The position numbers and the translations under genes are program-made. The notes under the pieces were generated by a model, which saw only the letters and a list, made by a program, of their open reading frames with translations, was not told the origin of the DNA and did no database searches. A DNA stretch of 64,000 nt from assembly GCF_037440165.1 (NCBI RefSeq), contig NZ_JBBIUQ010000003.1:123712-187711 (forward strand). The letters are read 5' to 3'. The stretch comes from Ignavibacterium sp037440165. GTDB taxonomy: Bacteria; Bacteroidota; Ignavibacteria; Ignavibacteriales; Ignavibacteriaceae. Numbering within the stretch: the first letter of the stretch is position 1; every line of letters begins with the position of its first letter. This document shows, piece by piece, positions 52,857-62,927 of the stretch.

Positions 52857-54800
52857 ATGGCAGAAACAAAACATATCGTAAAATTTTATTGTATTATTAT
52901 TCTGGTTTTTTTCGGCTTATTTAATCTGCAAGCACAATGGGCTTATGATCCTTCAACAAATACAAAACTTGTAGTAAATCCTGTTGACCCGATAAATATT
53001 TCTGCTGTAAGTGATAGAAAAGGCGGAGCTTTTATCGTTTGGCAGGATTCAAAATCAAAAGACCCTTCTGATGTTTTATTTCTTCATGTTAATAAAGATG
53101 GTGAAACCAGTTTCCGCTCTGATGGAAAAGCTGTCTCTCAAAGTCTTGAAATTAAATTTGAACCAAAGATTATATTATTAAAATCAGGCGACTTGATAGT
53201 AACATGGAAAGAGATAATCTCTTCTGTTACTTCAGAAATTTTCGTGCAGAAGCTTTCAAACAAGGGTTTACGATTATGGAGTGAATTCGGAATTCAGGTA
53301 ACAAGATTGAACAAGGAAATTAAAGAATATTTTTTGAATACTGATCTAAATGGAAATATAATCATAAGTTTCATTGCAAAAGAGTTAAACTCACCGCTCA
53401 ATTCATTATTCATAGTTAAACTTGATACGATTGGTAAAATCATAAACGGACCACAACAAATAATTTCGTCCAATGATAATCTTAGTGATGTAACAATTCA
53501 TCAACCAAAGGAAAATTTTTATTATATAAACTGGCTTGAAACTAAAGAAAGTCGGGCAACACTTTATTCAGGCAAAGTTGAAATAAAACAGGATTCTGTA
53601 TTGATTCAGAAAAAAAATGTTTCAAAGCCAAATGAAAATGTTTTAAGTTTTGAGTCTTCCCTTTTAGGCAACGATCTTTATTTAATATGGTATTCACAGG
53701 AAAAGCAAAGAGCAATATATCATCAGCTTGTTTCATCTGAATTAAAATTTATTTGGGGACAAGATGGTAAACTTGTAACTACAAAACGAGGTCAGAATTC
53801 AAATCCACAGTTTGATATTTCTGGAAAAAATATTTTCGTTACCTGGGTTAATAACTATGGAAATGATAAAAATATTTACGCACAACTATTTGATTTGAAA
53901 GGCAATAAACTCTGGAAAGAAGTCGGAATGCCTGTAATTGAATTTGTAGGCGATCAGTTTGGACAAAAAGTTATTTCTGACAACAGAGGAAATTTCATAA
54001 TTGCCTGGATTGACAGAAGATTTACAAAACAATTTGGAAATATCTACGCTCAGAAGTTAAATGCTGTTGGAGAAATTCAGTGGACAGAAAACGGAATAGA
54101 CTTGGGCACTTATAGAAACTCAGAGAAAAGCTATCTAAATCTTATTTCTGATGAACAAGGCGGTGTGATCGCAATCTTTAAGGACAAACGCGAAAAGAAA
54201 AGTGAAATATTCGGACAAAAAATTTTTTCAACAGGAACTTATGCCGGACAAATTCTTGGATTGAAATCTGAACCTGTTGAAGATTCAGTGAAAGTTTTTT
54301 GGTTTGCAGCTAACGAAACTGATGAAGTCATTTATGAAATTCAAAGAAAGAATGAAAAAGAAAATGAATGGAAGACGATTTCAACTTTATCTAAAGGAAG
54401 CTCGACAACAATTAATTATTACGAGTATAAAGATTTTCCGGGAAATGATGGTTTAGTTTCCTATCGTGTATATCAAAAATTCAAAAATAAAGACCAATAC
54501 TCTGAAACAGTTAGTGTCGAAATTTATGCTGAAACCGGCGACTATATTTTATATCAAAATGTTCCCAATCCATTTACTGAAACTACATCTATAAGTTTCA
54601 TACTTCCAAAAGAAGAGTATGTTGAAATTGAATTTTATGATGTAAGACTAAATCCTATAGGAACAATCACACAGAAAATTTTTCCAAAAGGGAAAAACAC
54701 TGTTTCCTTTGATGCGAAGCGATTAAGCTCCGGAGTTTATTTCTACAAGATGAAAGCCGGCGATTTTGTTGCAGTCAAAAAAATGGTTGTTAGCAAATAA
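52857..54800 (+). CDS. Type IX secretion cargo protein
   Basis: The 647-residue protein has a signal peptide (near residues 1-27, FFGLFNLQAQ), a long beta-propeller-like region with repeated DxxGxxxW and FxxxWxD patterns (about 40-465), a fibronectin-like domain (about 470-560) and a T9SS type A sorting domain (about 570-647). The latter ends in LSSGVYFYKMKAGDFVAVKK and a basic tail. Such proteins are exported across the outer membrane and anchored or released. I chose the ATG at 52857 over a TTG two codons earlier. Its job is unknown. Confidence 0.85.
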   Translation: MAETKHIVKFYCIIILVFFGLFNLQAQWAYDPSTNTKLVVNPVDPINISAVSDRKGGAFIVWQDSKSKDPSDVLFLHVNKDGETSFRSDGKAVSQSLEIKFEPKIILLKSGDLIVTWKEIISSVTSEIFVQKLSNKGLRLWSEFGIQVTRLNKEIKEYFLNTDLNGNIIISFIAKELNSPLNSLFIVKLDTIGKIINGPQQIISSNDNLSDVTIHQPKENFYYINWLETKESRATLYSGKVEIKQDSVLIQKKNVSKPNENVLSFESSLLGNDLYLIWYSQEKQRAIYHQLVSSELKFIWGQDGKLVTTKRGQNSNPQFDISGKNIFVTWVNNYGNDKNIYAQLFDLKGNKLWKEVGMPVIEFVGDQFGQKVISDNRGNFIIAWIDRRFTKQFGNIYAQKLNAVGEIQWTENGIDLGTYRNSEKSYLNLISDEQGGVIAIFKDKREKKSEIFGQKIFSTGTYAGQILGLKSEPVEDSVKVFWFAANETDEVIYEIQRKNEKENEWKTISTLSKGSSTTINYYEYKDFPGNDGLVSYRVYQKFKNKDQYSETVSVEIYAETGDYILYQNVPNPFTETTSISFILPKEEYVEIEFYDVRLNPIGTITQKIFPKGKNTVSFDAKRLSSGVYFYKMKAGDFVAVKKMVVSK

Positions 54801-55519
54801 TGGATGGCAGTAAACTGAAAATTTTTATCGACTTTGATGGAACTATTACAGCTGAAGATGTTGGCGATGCGATATTCAGAAAGTTTGGCGACTCTGTTAA
54901 AGCAGAAGCAATTATAAATGACCTTCACAACGATAAAATTTCTTCCAGAGAATGCTGGGATTTACTGTGCAGTTTAATCAGCAATATTGATGAAAATGAA
55001 CTGAATGAATTTATCGATTCAATTGAAATAGATAATTATTTTCACGCGTTCGTAACCTTTTGCAGAGCAAATAAAATTGATTTGTTCATTCTAAGCGATG
55101 GATTTGATTATTACATAAAAAGAATTTTAGAAAAACAAAACTTATCACACTTAAAATATTTTGCCAATACTCTGGAAATAGTAAACGGAAAGTTTATTCC
55201 GAAGTATCCATTTTATAATCCTGAATACAGAACTTCGGCAAATCCAAAACGAAACCACATAATTGATAACAGCAGCGATGATGACTACACATTTTATATC
55301 GGTGATGGTCATTCAGATAATGATGCAGCTCAATACTGTGATTATATTTTTGCAAAAAACGGTTTACTGAAATACTGTGAGCTTGAAAGAATTTCATATT
55401 ATCCGTTTAAGGATTTTAATGATGTCACTGAAAGGATAAAAGAACTTCTTTCACGCAAAAGATTAAAGAAAAGACATCAGGCACAAATAATAAGAAAACA
55501 CGCTTACGAGGCAGAATAA
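54800..55519 (+). CDS. HAD-IB phosphatase (MtnX/phosphoserine phosphatase-like)
   Basis: The 239-residue protein has HAD motif I (FIDFDGTIT, residues about 10-18), motif II in FILSDGFDYY and motif III-IV in FYIGDGHSDNDAA. Among HAD-IB enzymes this layout fits MtnX-type phosphatases of methionine salvage, or phosphoserine phosphatases. No other salvage gene is in view, so the substrate stays open. It overlaps the T9SS cargo stop by 1 bp (TAATG). Confidence 0.83.
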   Translation: MDGSKLKIFIDFDGTITAEDVGDAIFRKFGDSVKAEAIINDLHNDKISSRECWDLLCSLISNIDENELNEFIDSIEIDNYFHAFVTFCRANKIDLFILSDGFDYYIKRILEKQNLSHLKYFANTLEIVNGKFIPKYPFYNPEYRTSANPKRNHIIDNSSDDDYTFYIGDGHSDNDAAQYCDYIFAKNGLLKYCELERISYYPFKDFNDVTERIKELLSRKRLKKRHQAQIIRKHAYEAE

Positions 55520-56104
55520 ATGAAAAAACTTGCAGAACTTTTCTTCAGATACAGAAGCTATACTCCAATACCGTTTTTAATTCTAATGATAATATTTGAA
55601 AATGCTTCTGTTAATTCACTAATTATTGGATTCATCATTGCAATTATTGGTGAAGCGATAAGACTTTGGGGTGTGAGCTGGGCAGGAAGTGAAACCAGAA
55701 CAACCGGAAAAGTCGGAGGAACTTATCTTATCATAAGCGGACCTTTTGCCTATGTTAGAAATCCTCTTTATGTGGGAAACATTTTAATCTATCTGGGACT
55801 TGGAATAATGTCCTTCGCACTTTTTCCTTACTTGCAAATTATCGCATTGCTTTTTTTTATTTTTCAATATTATTTAATTGTAAAAGCAGAAGAAGAATAT
55901 CTGTTCAATACTTTCGGTGGGCAATACAACATATATTTTAATAATGTTCCAAGGTTTTTACCTCGCTTAACTGCATATCGCGATGAATCTGTTGAGCAGC
56001 CAAGTTTCAAAATTAAAGAAGGATTAAAGTCCGAACGAAGAACTTTACAAGCATTAATTGTTGTTTCACTTCTGATTCTTATAAAATTTTATCTGAATAT
56101 TTAA
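55520..56104 (+). CDS. Isoprenylcysteine methyltransferase-like membrane protein (PEMT/ICMT fold)
   Basis: The 194-residue protein has about four membrane helices and the ICMT/PEMT motif GPFAYVRNPLYVGN followed by KAEEEYLFNTFGGQYNIYFNNVPRFLP. These enzymes methylate lipids or isoprenylcysteine with SAM. In bacteria the substrate is mostly unknown. It follows the HAD gene directly. Confidence 0.85.
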   Translation: MKKLAELFFRYRSYTPIPFLILMIIFENASVNSLIIGFIIAIIGEAIRLWGVSWAGSETRTTGKVGGTYLIISGPFAYVRNPLYVGNILIYLGLGIMSFALFPYLQIIALLFFIFQYYLIVKAEEEYLFNTFGGQYNIYFNNVPRFLPRLTAYRDESVEQPSFKIKEGLKSERRTLQALIVVSLLILIKFYLNI

Positions 56105-56119
56105 TGATCAACAAAAGAG

Positions 56120-57259
56120 ATGACTAAATCAGTTTTAATAATTGCAGGTGAAGCTTCAGGTGATTTGCACGGTGCAGCACTCATCAGAGAATTAATGAAA
56201 CTTGATTCTGAGCTAAACTTTTATGGCATTGGTGGGAATAAAATGAAAAGCAGTGGTATGGAATTAATTTATCACTCGGATAGAATGTCATTTCTTGGAT
56301 TTGTTGAAGTTGTTAAGCACTTGCCATTCATAAGTAAAGTTCAGAAAGAATTGCTTGATGAAGTGAATTTACGAAGAACTGAATTTGCAATACTGATTGA
56401 TTACCCCGGCTTTAACATCAGTATAGCAAAAAAATTAAAAAAACTTGGCGTAGAAATTTATTATTACATTTCACCTCAGGTTTGGGCTTGGGGAAAAGAT
56501 AGAGTTAAAAAGATAAAAAAACTTGTTCGTAAAATGTTTGTGGTTTTTCCATTTGAGGAAAAATTTTATAAAGATAAAGGAGTTGATGCTGAATTTGTTG
56601 GACATCCATTAATCCGTGAATTGAGTGAATATAGTTTTCTTACCAAAAACGATTTAATAAATAAATTCGGATTAGAATCCGATAAAGAAATACTTTTGCT
56701 TTTGCCCGGAAGCCGAAAACATGAAGTAACCGATATATTTCCGGAGATGTTTCGCGCAGCAAAAAAGATTTCTGCTAAATTTAATTTTCAAATTGTAGTT
56801 GCTTGTGCTTCCTCAGTTGATGAGTCACTGCTAAAAGAAGTTGTCAAAGAAAATGATTACACAATTATTACCGGTTATACTTATGATTTAATGAAGCATT
56901 CAAAATTCGGAATCATAAAATCCGGAACATCAACTCTTGAAGCAGGATTGTTAAATCTTCCTATGATTATTGTTTATAAAGCCAGCGCTCTTACTTATTT
57001 CATCGGTAGAACCTTAGTGAAACTTGACAACATCGGAATTGTTAATATTCTTCTTGGCAAAACTCTTTTACCTGAATTAATTCAAAATTATGTTAATGCA
57101 GAAAAAATATTTTCAGAAGCAGAGAAAATTTTAACTGATGATGAGAAGTATAATTCTATAAAATCTGAATTGAATAAACTTTACGAAATTTTAGGCAAGA
57201 AGAGCGCAGCAGAAAATACAGCACAAATAATCTTCAAGCTGATGAATGAAAAAAGTTAA
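56120..57259 (+). CDS. lpxB: Lipid-A-disaccharide synthase LpxB
   Basis: The 379-residue GT19 enzyme carries the family hallmarks AGEASGDLHGAALIREL, YYISPQVWAWGKDRVKKI and LLPGSRKHEV. It joins two acylated glucosamines to form lipid A disaccharide at the inner membrane. Its end overlaps the DUF374 gene by 14 bp, and lpxK follows. Confidence 0.95.
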   Translation: MTKSVLIIAGEASGDLHGAALIRELMKLDSELNFYGIGGNKMKSSGMELIYHSDRMSFLGFVEVVKHLPFISKVQKELLDEVNLRRTEFAILIDYPGFNISIAKKLKKLGVEIYYYISPQVWAWGKDRVKKIKKLVRKMFVVFPFEEKFYKDKGVDAEFVGHPLIRELSEYSFLTKNDLINKFGLESDKEILLLLPGSRKHEVTDIFPEMFRAAKKISAKFNFQIVVACASSVDESLLKEVVKENDYTIITGYTYDLMKHSKFGIIKSGTSTLEAGLLNLPMIIVYKASALTYFIGRTLVKLDNIGIVNILLGKTLLPELIQNYVNAEKIFSEAEKILTDDEKYNSIKSELNKLYEILGKKSAAENTAQIIFKLMNEKS

Positions 57260-57896
57260 GCAAAACTTACTCCGTCTTCTTGGAAACTTCTTCCTGAAAT
57301 CCGCAATCAATCTTCTTTGCAAATCTCTTAAGATTGAAAAAGTGAATCAGGAAGTAATTGATAATCTTCAGCAGAAGAATCAAAATTTTGTGCTCGCTTT
57401 CTGGCATTCTACAATGCTTCTGCCCTGGTATGTTCACAGAAATCAGAATTTTGCTGCATTAACAAGTTTGAGTAAAGATGGTGATTTGCTCGCCCGACAA
57501 TTAAAAAGCTGGAACTATAAAGTTGTGCGCGGTTCAAGCAGTAAAGGCGGTGATGTTGCATTGGGAATTATGGTAGATCTTGCAAAAAATAAAAATTCTA
57601 TTGCTATAACTCCTGATGGACCAAGAGGTCCCGTTAGGCGATTTAAGGCAGGAGCTGTGGTAACTGCAAAGAAATCAGGAATTCCGGTAGTGCTTGTAGG
57701 AGTTGGCTTTAACAAAAAAAGAAAGCTTAAAAGCTGGGATGGTTTTGAGGTTCCGAAATTTTTTAGCAGGGCAAAAATTGTCTATTCTGAACCGATTTTC
57801 ATTAATTCTGAGCTTTCTTACGATGAAACTTCAGAAATAATTAAAAAATGTGAGCAATTGCTTAACGAACTGCAAGATTTTGCATTAAATTTGTGA
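57246..57896 (+). CDS. DUF374 lysophospholipid/lipid A acyltransferase-like protein
   Basis: The 216-residue membrane-associated protein has the acyltransferase-like HS in AFWHSTMLLPW and the conserved ITPDGPRGPVRRFKAG. DUF374 proteins are related to LpxL-type late acyltransferases. Its place between lpxB and lpxK suggests acylation of lipid A or a related lipid. This is inferred from neighbours and family. Confidence 0.85.
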   Translation: MKKVKQNLLRLLGNFFLKSAINLLCKSLKIEKVNQEVIDNLQQKNQNFVLAFWHSTMLLPWYVHRNQNFAALTSLSKDGDLLARQLKSWNYKVVRGSSSKGGDVALGIMVDLAKNKNSIAITPDGPRGPVRRFKAGAVVTAKKSGIPVVLVGVGFNKKRKLKSWDGFEVPKFFSRAKIVYSEPIFINSELSYDETSEIIKKCEQLLNELQDFALNL

Positions 57897-57902
57897 TTTA
57901 AA

Positions 57903-58949
57903 ATGACAGCATTTTTGAAAATACTACTGACACCTTTGGTTCCTGTTTATGCGTTGGCTGTTAAGATAAGAAACCTGTTCTTTGATAAGTCTGTATTTAA
58001 ATCAAAAACGGTTAATGCAAAAGTAGTTTCTGCTGGAAATCTGACAATCGGTGGTTCCGGCAAAACTCCGTTTGTTATATACCTGACTAACCTGCTTAAA
58101 AATTCCGGTTATAAGCCATCGGTTTTAAGCAGAGGTTATGGAAGAAATACTAAAGGATATTTGCTCGTTTCAAAAGATGGCGAACCCTTAACAAAAGTTC
58201 AAAACTGTGGTGATGAAATTTATCATACAGTAATTGAATGTAAAGTTCCGGCTGCAGTTTGTGAAAATCGATTTGAAGGAGCAAAAAGATTGTTAAAAGA
58301 AGTTGATTCTGATATCATTGTTCTTGATGATGGTTTTCAGCACAGATGGATTTATCGAAATCTTGATATCGTTCTTTTTGATCAGAAATTTCTGCTCGAT
58401 AAATCAATGGTTAATCAGTCGCTTCTGCCGCTCGGAATAATGAGAGAAGGTTTCGCTTCACTTAACAGAGCAGATGCAATAATCATCAACAGAAAATTTT
58501 GCAAAGAACAAAATCAAAACCTAACAGAGCAATTCCGGAATTTTAATAAACCTGTATTCACTTCATATTACAAAGCCATAAGCTTTGTTGATATGACAAG
58601 AAAAACTGAACACACATTAGAAGAATTTGAAGGCCAGGAAAGTTTGGTGATTTCCGGAATCGCAAATCCGGTATCTTTCTTAACTGTCTTAATTGATGTT
58701 GGAGTCAGCACAAAGAATAAAATAATTTTCAGAGACCATAAGAATTATACAATAAAAGAAGTTCAGCAGATAAGAAAAGAGTTTTATCAGACAAATTCAC
58801 ATTCAGTTGTAACGACTGAAAAAGATGCAGTTAAGCTTCTCCAGTACTCAAAAGAATTTGATGATATTGATATCTTCTACCTGAAGATAGCACTTTGTAT
58901 GGATGATGAAGAATCTTTTAAAAGATATTTATCAGAAAAACTTAATTAA
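57903..58949 (+). CDS. lpxK: Tetraacyldisaccharide 4'-kinase LpxK
   Basis: The 348-residue enzyme starts with one membrane helix and has Walker A GGSGKTP, the conserved SRGYGR and VLDDGFQHRWIYRNLDIVLFD, which are diagnostic for LpxK. It adds the 4'-phosphate to lipid A precursor. It is the third gene of the lipid A group that begins with lpxB. Confidence 0.94.
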   Translation: MTAFLKILLTPLVPVYALAVKIRNLFFDKSVFKSKTVNAKVVSAGNLTIGGSGKTPFVIYLTNLLKNSGYKPSVLSRGYGRNTKGYLLVSKDGEPLTKVQNCGDEIYHTVIECKVPAAVCENRFEGAKRLLKEVDSDIIVLDDGFQHRWIYRNLDIVLFDQKFLLDKSMVNQSLLPLGIMREGFASLNRADAIIINRKFCKEQNQNLTEQFRNFNKPVFTSYYKAISFVDMTRKTEHTLEEFEGQESLVISGIANPVSFLTVLIDVGVSTKNKIIFRDHKNYTIKEVQQIRKEFYQTNSHSVVTTEKDAVKLLQYSKEFDDIDIFYLKIALCMDDEESFKRYLSEKLN

Positions 58950-58994
58950 TGTTTCCAGAAATAAAGTAAATCTATTTACGGAGGTATTGTAACA

Positions 58995-61814
58995 ATGGCA
59001 AAAACACAGAAATATGTATACTTCTTCGGCGGAAAAAAAGCTGACGGCAAAGCAGATATGAAATCTTTGCTTGGCGGTAAAGGTGCTAACCTTGCAGAAA
59101 TGGTTAATATAGGATTACCAGTTCCGGCCGGCTTCACAATAACAACCGAAGTTTGTACTTACTATTACAAAAGCAATCTTAAGTATCCGAAAGAACTTAA
59201 AGCTCAGGTTCTTGATGCACTTAAAAAGGTTGAAAAAGAAATGGGCGCTGTTTTCGGCGATCCGAAAAATCCTTTATTGGTTTCAGTTCGTTCCGGTGCA
59301 AGAGCTTCAATGCCGGGAATGATGGACACAATTCTTAATCTTGGTCTTAATGATGTTACTGTTCAGGGTTTAATTGAAAAAACCAACAATCCACGGTTTG
59401 CATACGATTCATACAGAAGATTTGTTCAGATGTATGGCGATGTTGTTCTTGGTTTGAAACCTAAAGACAAACATGAACATGATCCTTTCGAAATAATTAT
59501 TGAAAATAAAAAACACGCAAAAGGTGTTAAGCTCGATACCGAATTAACAGCTGATGATTTGAAAGAATTAGTTACAGAATTCAAAACTGCAATAAAAGAA
59601 AAAACCGGACACGATTTTCCTGATGATCCAATGGAACAGCTTTGGGGCGCAATTGGTGCAGTATTCGGAAGCTGGATGAATGAAAGAGCAATTGTTTATC
59701 GTAAACTTAACAACATTCCGGAATGGTGGGGAACTGCAGTTAATGTTCAGTCAATGGTATTCGGAAATATGGGAGAAGATTCCGGAACTGGTGTTGCATT
59801 CACTCGTGATCCTGCTACAGGTGAAAATGTATTTTATGGGGAATATCTTTTCAACGCTCAAGGTGAAGATGTTGTTGCAGGAATAAGAACACCTCATCCA
59901 ATTTCTGAACTTGCAAAAGAAAATCATGCTTTATACAAACAACTTGATAACTTCAGAAAAATTCTTGAGAAGCATTATAAAGATATGATGGATATCGAGT
60001 TCACCATTCAGCAGGGAAAATTATGGATGCTTCAGTGCCGTGTTGGTAAAAGAACCGGATTTGCAGCTATAAAAATGGCTGTAGATATGGTTAAAGAAAG
60101 ATTAATCTCCAAAGAAGAGGCAATCTTAAGAATTGAACCTAATCAGCTTAATCAGTTACTGAGACCAGTATTTGATACAGAAGAAAAAAGAAAAGCTGTT
60201 GAAGGCGGAAAACTTATTGCAAAAGGTTTGAATGCCGGACCAGGTGCTGCAAGCGGTAAAGTAGCTTTAAGTGCTCAGGACGCAGAAGAAATGGCTAAGA
60301 ATGGTGATAAAGTAATTCTCGTAAGAATTGAAACTTCTCCAGAAGATATCAAAGGTATGAATGCTGCTGAAGGTATTCTTACAGCACGCGGAGGAATGAC
60401 TTCACACGCTGCACTTGTTGCAAGACAAATGGGTAAAGTTTGTGTTGCGGGTTGTGGTGCATTAAAAATTAATTACGCTGATCGCTTAATTACTGTTGAA
60501 GGAAGAGATGATGTTTTCATTAAAGAAGGCGATTACATTTCTATCGATGGTTCAACCGGTGAAGTAATTCTTGGTAAACTTGAAACCAAACCTTCAGAAG
60601 TAATTCAGGTTCTTATCACAAAAACTCTTGATCCAAAAGATTCTCCAACATTCCAGACTTATAACAGTTTGATGAATTGGACTGACAGTATCAGAAGACT
60701 GAAAGTAAGAACAAATGCAGACCAACCTGAACAGGCATCGAATGCTATTGCCTTTGGTGCTGAAGGAATTGGACTTTGCAGGACTGAGCATATGTTCTTC
60801 GGTGAAAACAGAATTATGCCAGTCAGAAAAATGATTGTTGCTGATTCTGTTGAAGAAAGAAAAGCTGCTCTTGCAGAACTTCTGCCATTACAAAGAGAAG
60901 ATTTCGAAGGAATATTCAGAGTAATGAAAGGTTATCCTGTAACAATCAGAACTTTGGATCCTCCATTACACGAATTCCTTCCACACACTGAAAGAGAAAT
61001 CAATGAACTTGCTCAGGCATTGGGAATCAGTTACGAAACCTTAAAAGCTAAGATCGACAATCTGCACGAATTCAATCCAATGCTTGGTTTCCGCGGTTGT
61101 CGTTTAGGTGTTCTCTATCCTGAAATTACTGAAATGCAGGCACGCGCTATTATTGAAGCTGCAATCAATGTAATGAATGAAGGCATTAAGGTTAAACCTG
61201 AAATTATGATTCCTTTAGTTGGACATGTTAACGAATTCAAACTTCAGGAAGATATTGTGAGAAGAGTTGCAAATGATGTGATGAAAGAAAAAGGAAAGAA
61301 GATTGATTATCTCGTCGGAACAATGATTGAACTGCCCCGTGCTGCAGTTACAGCTGATGAAATTGCAACACGCGCTGAGTTCTTTAGCTTCGGAACCAAT
61401 GATTTAACTCAAACTACATTTGGATTATCCAGAGATGATGCTGGTAAATTCCTGCCGCTTTATGTTGAACAGGAAATTTTACCTGCAGATCCTTTCGAAA
61501 CAATTGATCAGCAAGGTGTTGGTAAATTAGTCGAGATGGGAACTCAACTCGGAAGATTAAGCAGACCAAATCTAAAAGTTGGTATTTGTGGTGAGCACGG
61601 AGGTGAACCTGCTTCAGTTGAATTCTGCCACAGAACCGGATTGGATTATGTAAGCTGTTCACCATTCAGAGTTCCGATTGCAAGATTAGCAGCTGCCCGC
61701 GCTGTATTGAACGAAAAAAGTGCTAAAGCGACTAAATCAAAAAGTGCTGCAAAGCCAAAAGCGAAAAGCAGTTCTAAAGCTAAATCAGCAAAGAAAACTT
61801 CTAAAAAGAAATAA
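58995..61814 (+). CDS. ppdK: Pyruvate, phosphate dikinase
   Basis: The 939-residue protein covers the complete PPDK family: N-terminal ATP-grasp domain (about 1-340, GGKGANLAEM), swivelling domain with catalytic His471 in GGMTSHAALVARQMG, and the C-terminal PEP/pyruvate TIM barrel (about 520-890, GTNDLTQTTFG and CGEHGG). It converts pyruvate, ATP and phosphate to PEP, AMP and pyrophosphate, in either direction. The last 35 residues are an unusual Lys/Ala/Ser tail. GGAGGT stands about 10 bp upstream of the ATG, one of the clearest ribosome sites in the window. Confidence 0.96.
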   Translation: MAKTQKYVYFFGGKKADGKADMKSLLGGKGANLAEMVNIGLPVPAGFTITTEVCTYYYKSNLKYPKELKAQVLDALKKVEKEMGAVFGDPKNPLLVSVRSGARASMPGMMDTILNLGLNDVTVQGLIEKTNNPRFAYDSYRRFVQMYGDVVLGLKPKDKHEHDPFEIIIENKKHAKGVKLDTELTADDLKELVTEFKTAIKEKTGHDFPDDPMEQLWGAIGAVFGSWMNERAIVYRKLNNIPEWWGTAVNVQSMVFGNMGEDSGTGVAFTRDPATGENVFYGEYLFNAQGEDVVAGIRTPHPISELAKENHALYKQLDNFRKILEKHYKDMMDIEFTIQQGKLWMLQCRVGKRTGFAAIKMAVDMVKERLISKEEAILRIEPNQLNQLLRPVFDTEEKRKAVEGGKLIAKGLNAGPGAASGKVALSAQDAEEMAKNGDKVILVRIETSPEDIKGMNAAEGILTARGGMTSHAALVARQMGKVCVAGCGALKINYADRLITVEGRDDVFIKEGDYISIDGSTGEVILGKLETKPSEVIQVLITKTLDPKDSPTFQTYNSLMNWTDSIRRLKVRTNADQPEQASNAIAFGAEGIGLCRTEHMFFGENRIMPVRKMIVADSVEERKAALAELLPLQREDFEGIFRVMKGYPVTIRTLDPPLHEFLPHTEREINELAQALGISYETLKAKIDNLHEFNPMLGFRGCRLGVLYPEITEMQARAIIEAAINVMNEGIKVKPEIMIPLVGHVNEFKLQEDIVRRVANDVMKEKGKKIDYLVGTMIELPRAAVTADEIATRAEFFSFGTNDLTQTTFGLSRDDAGKFLPLYVEQEILPADPFETIDQQGVGKLVEMGTQLGRLSRPNLKVGICGEHGGEPASVEFCHRTGLDYVSCSPFRVPIARLAAARAVLNEKSAKATKSKSAAKPKAKSSSKAKSAKKTSKKK

Positions 61815-61827
61815 GTGAATTATTAGT

Positions 61828-61855
61828 GGACGGGAATATTCTCCCCGTCCGTCAT
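61828..61855 (+). terminator. Possible terminator after ppdK
   Basis: GGACGGG at 61828-61834 pairs with CCCGTCC at 61844-61850 in a 7-bp GC-rich stem. It is followed by GTCATTTTAT, a weak T-run. It lies 14 bp past the ppdK stop codon and before queA. Confidence 0.6.
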
Positions 61856-61886
61856 TTTATAACAAAAACATAGATAAGGTGAAAAT

Positions 61887-62921
61887 ATGAAATTATCAGA
61901 TTTCAGTTATAACTTGCCTAAGAATCAGATTGCAAAATATCCTGTTTCACCCAGAGATAAAGCAAAGCTTCTGGTTCTTGATCGCAAAACAGGGGAAATG
62001 AAAGACAAGCATTTTTACGATATTATTGATTTTATGGAAAAAGGTGATGTACTTGTCGTTAATGAAACCAAAGTTTTTCAGGCAAGACTATACGGAAAGA
62101 AGGAAAAGACAAATGCTAAAATAGAAGTTTTCCTTTTGAGAGAATTGAATAGAGAAGATTGTATCTGGGATGTAATTGTTGATCCAGCACGCAAAGTTAG
62201 AATCGGTAACAAAATTTATTTTGATGATAATCTCTGGTGCGAAATTATTGATAATACAACTTCAAGAGGTCGGACTGTCCGCTTCAATCAACCAGGAAAG
62301 GTTTTTCAGATGGTTGAAAAGATTGGACTAACACCACTTCCTCCATACATAAAACGAGAACCCGAGCTAAGCGATAAACAAAATTATCAAACTGTTTACG
62401 CAAAAGTTGATGGTTCTGTTGCTGCTCCAACAGCAGGACTTCACTTCACTGAAAAGTTGTTAACGAAGATCGAAAAGAAAGGAATACATATTGTTTCGGT
62501 TATTCTTCATATTGGATTGGGAACATTCAGACCTGTTGAAGTAGAAGATTTGACAAAGCACAGAATGGATTCTGAATATTATGAGATTTCAGAAAAATCA
62601 TCTGAGATTATAAACAAAGCTTTGCGAGATAAAAATAATGTTTTTGTAGTCGGAACAAGCACTTGCCGTGCTTTGGAAACAAGCACAACCGCAGAGGGCT
62701 TTGTTAAACCTGCGCGTGGTTGGACTGATAAGTTTATTTATCCACCTTATTCATTCAAGGTTACCAAAAAACTTATAACCAATTTTCATGCTTCAGAATC
62801 TACTTTGTTGCTGCTTGTAGCAGCTTTTGCCGGCACTGATTTAATAATGAAAGCATACAAACATGCTCTGAAGAACAAGTATCGCTTTTTAAGTTACGGC
62901 GATGCAATGTTAATTCTCTGA
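61887..62921 (+). CDS. queA: tRNA preQ1(34) S-adenosylmethionine ribosyltransferase-isomerase QueA
   Basis: The 344-residue enzyme has the family stretches YNLPKNQIAKYPVSPRDKAKLL, VVNETKVFQARLYG, AAPTAGLHFTEKL and TNFHASESTLLLL. It transfers and isomerises the ribosyl part of SAM onto preQ1-tRNA, giving epoxyqueuosine. With queD and queE 20 kb away it points to full queuosine synthesis. AAGGTG is about 6 bp upstream of the ATG. Confidence 0.95.
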   Translation: MKLSDFSYNLPKNQIAKYPVSPRDKAKLLVLDRKTGEMKDKHFYDIIDFMEKGDVLVVNETKVFQARLYGKKEKTNAKIEVFLLRELNREDCIWDVIVDPARKVRIGNKIYFDDNLWCEIIDNTTSRGRTVRFNQPGKVFQMVEKIGLTPLPPYIKREPELSDKQNYQTVYAKVDGSVAAPTAGLHFTEKLLTKIEKKGIHIVSVILHIGLGTFRPVEVEDLTKHRMDSEYYEISEKSSEIINKALRDKNNVFVVGTSTCRALETSTTAEGFVKPARGWTDKFIYPPYSFKVTKKLITNFHASESTLLLLVAAFAGTDLIMKAYKHALKNKYRFLSYGDAMLIL

Positions 62922-62927
62922 TGATGT

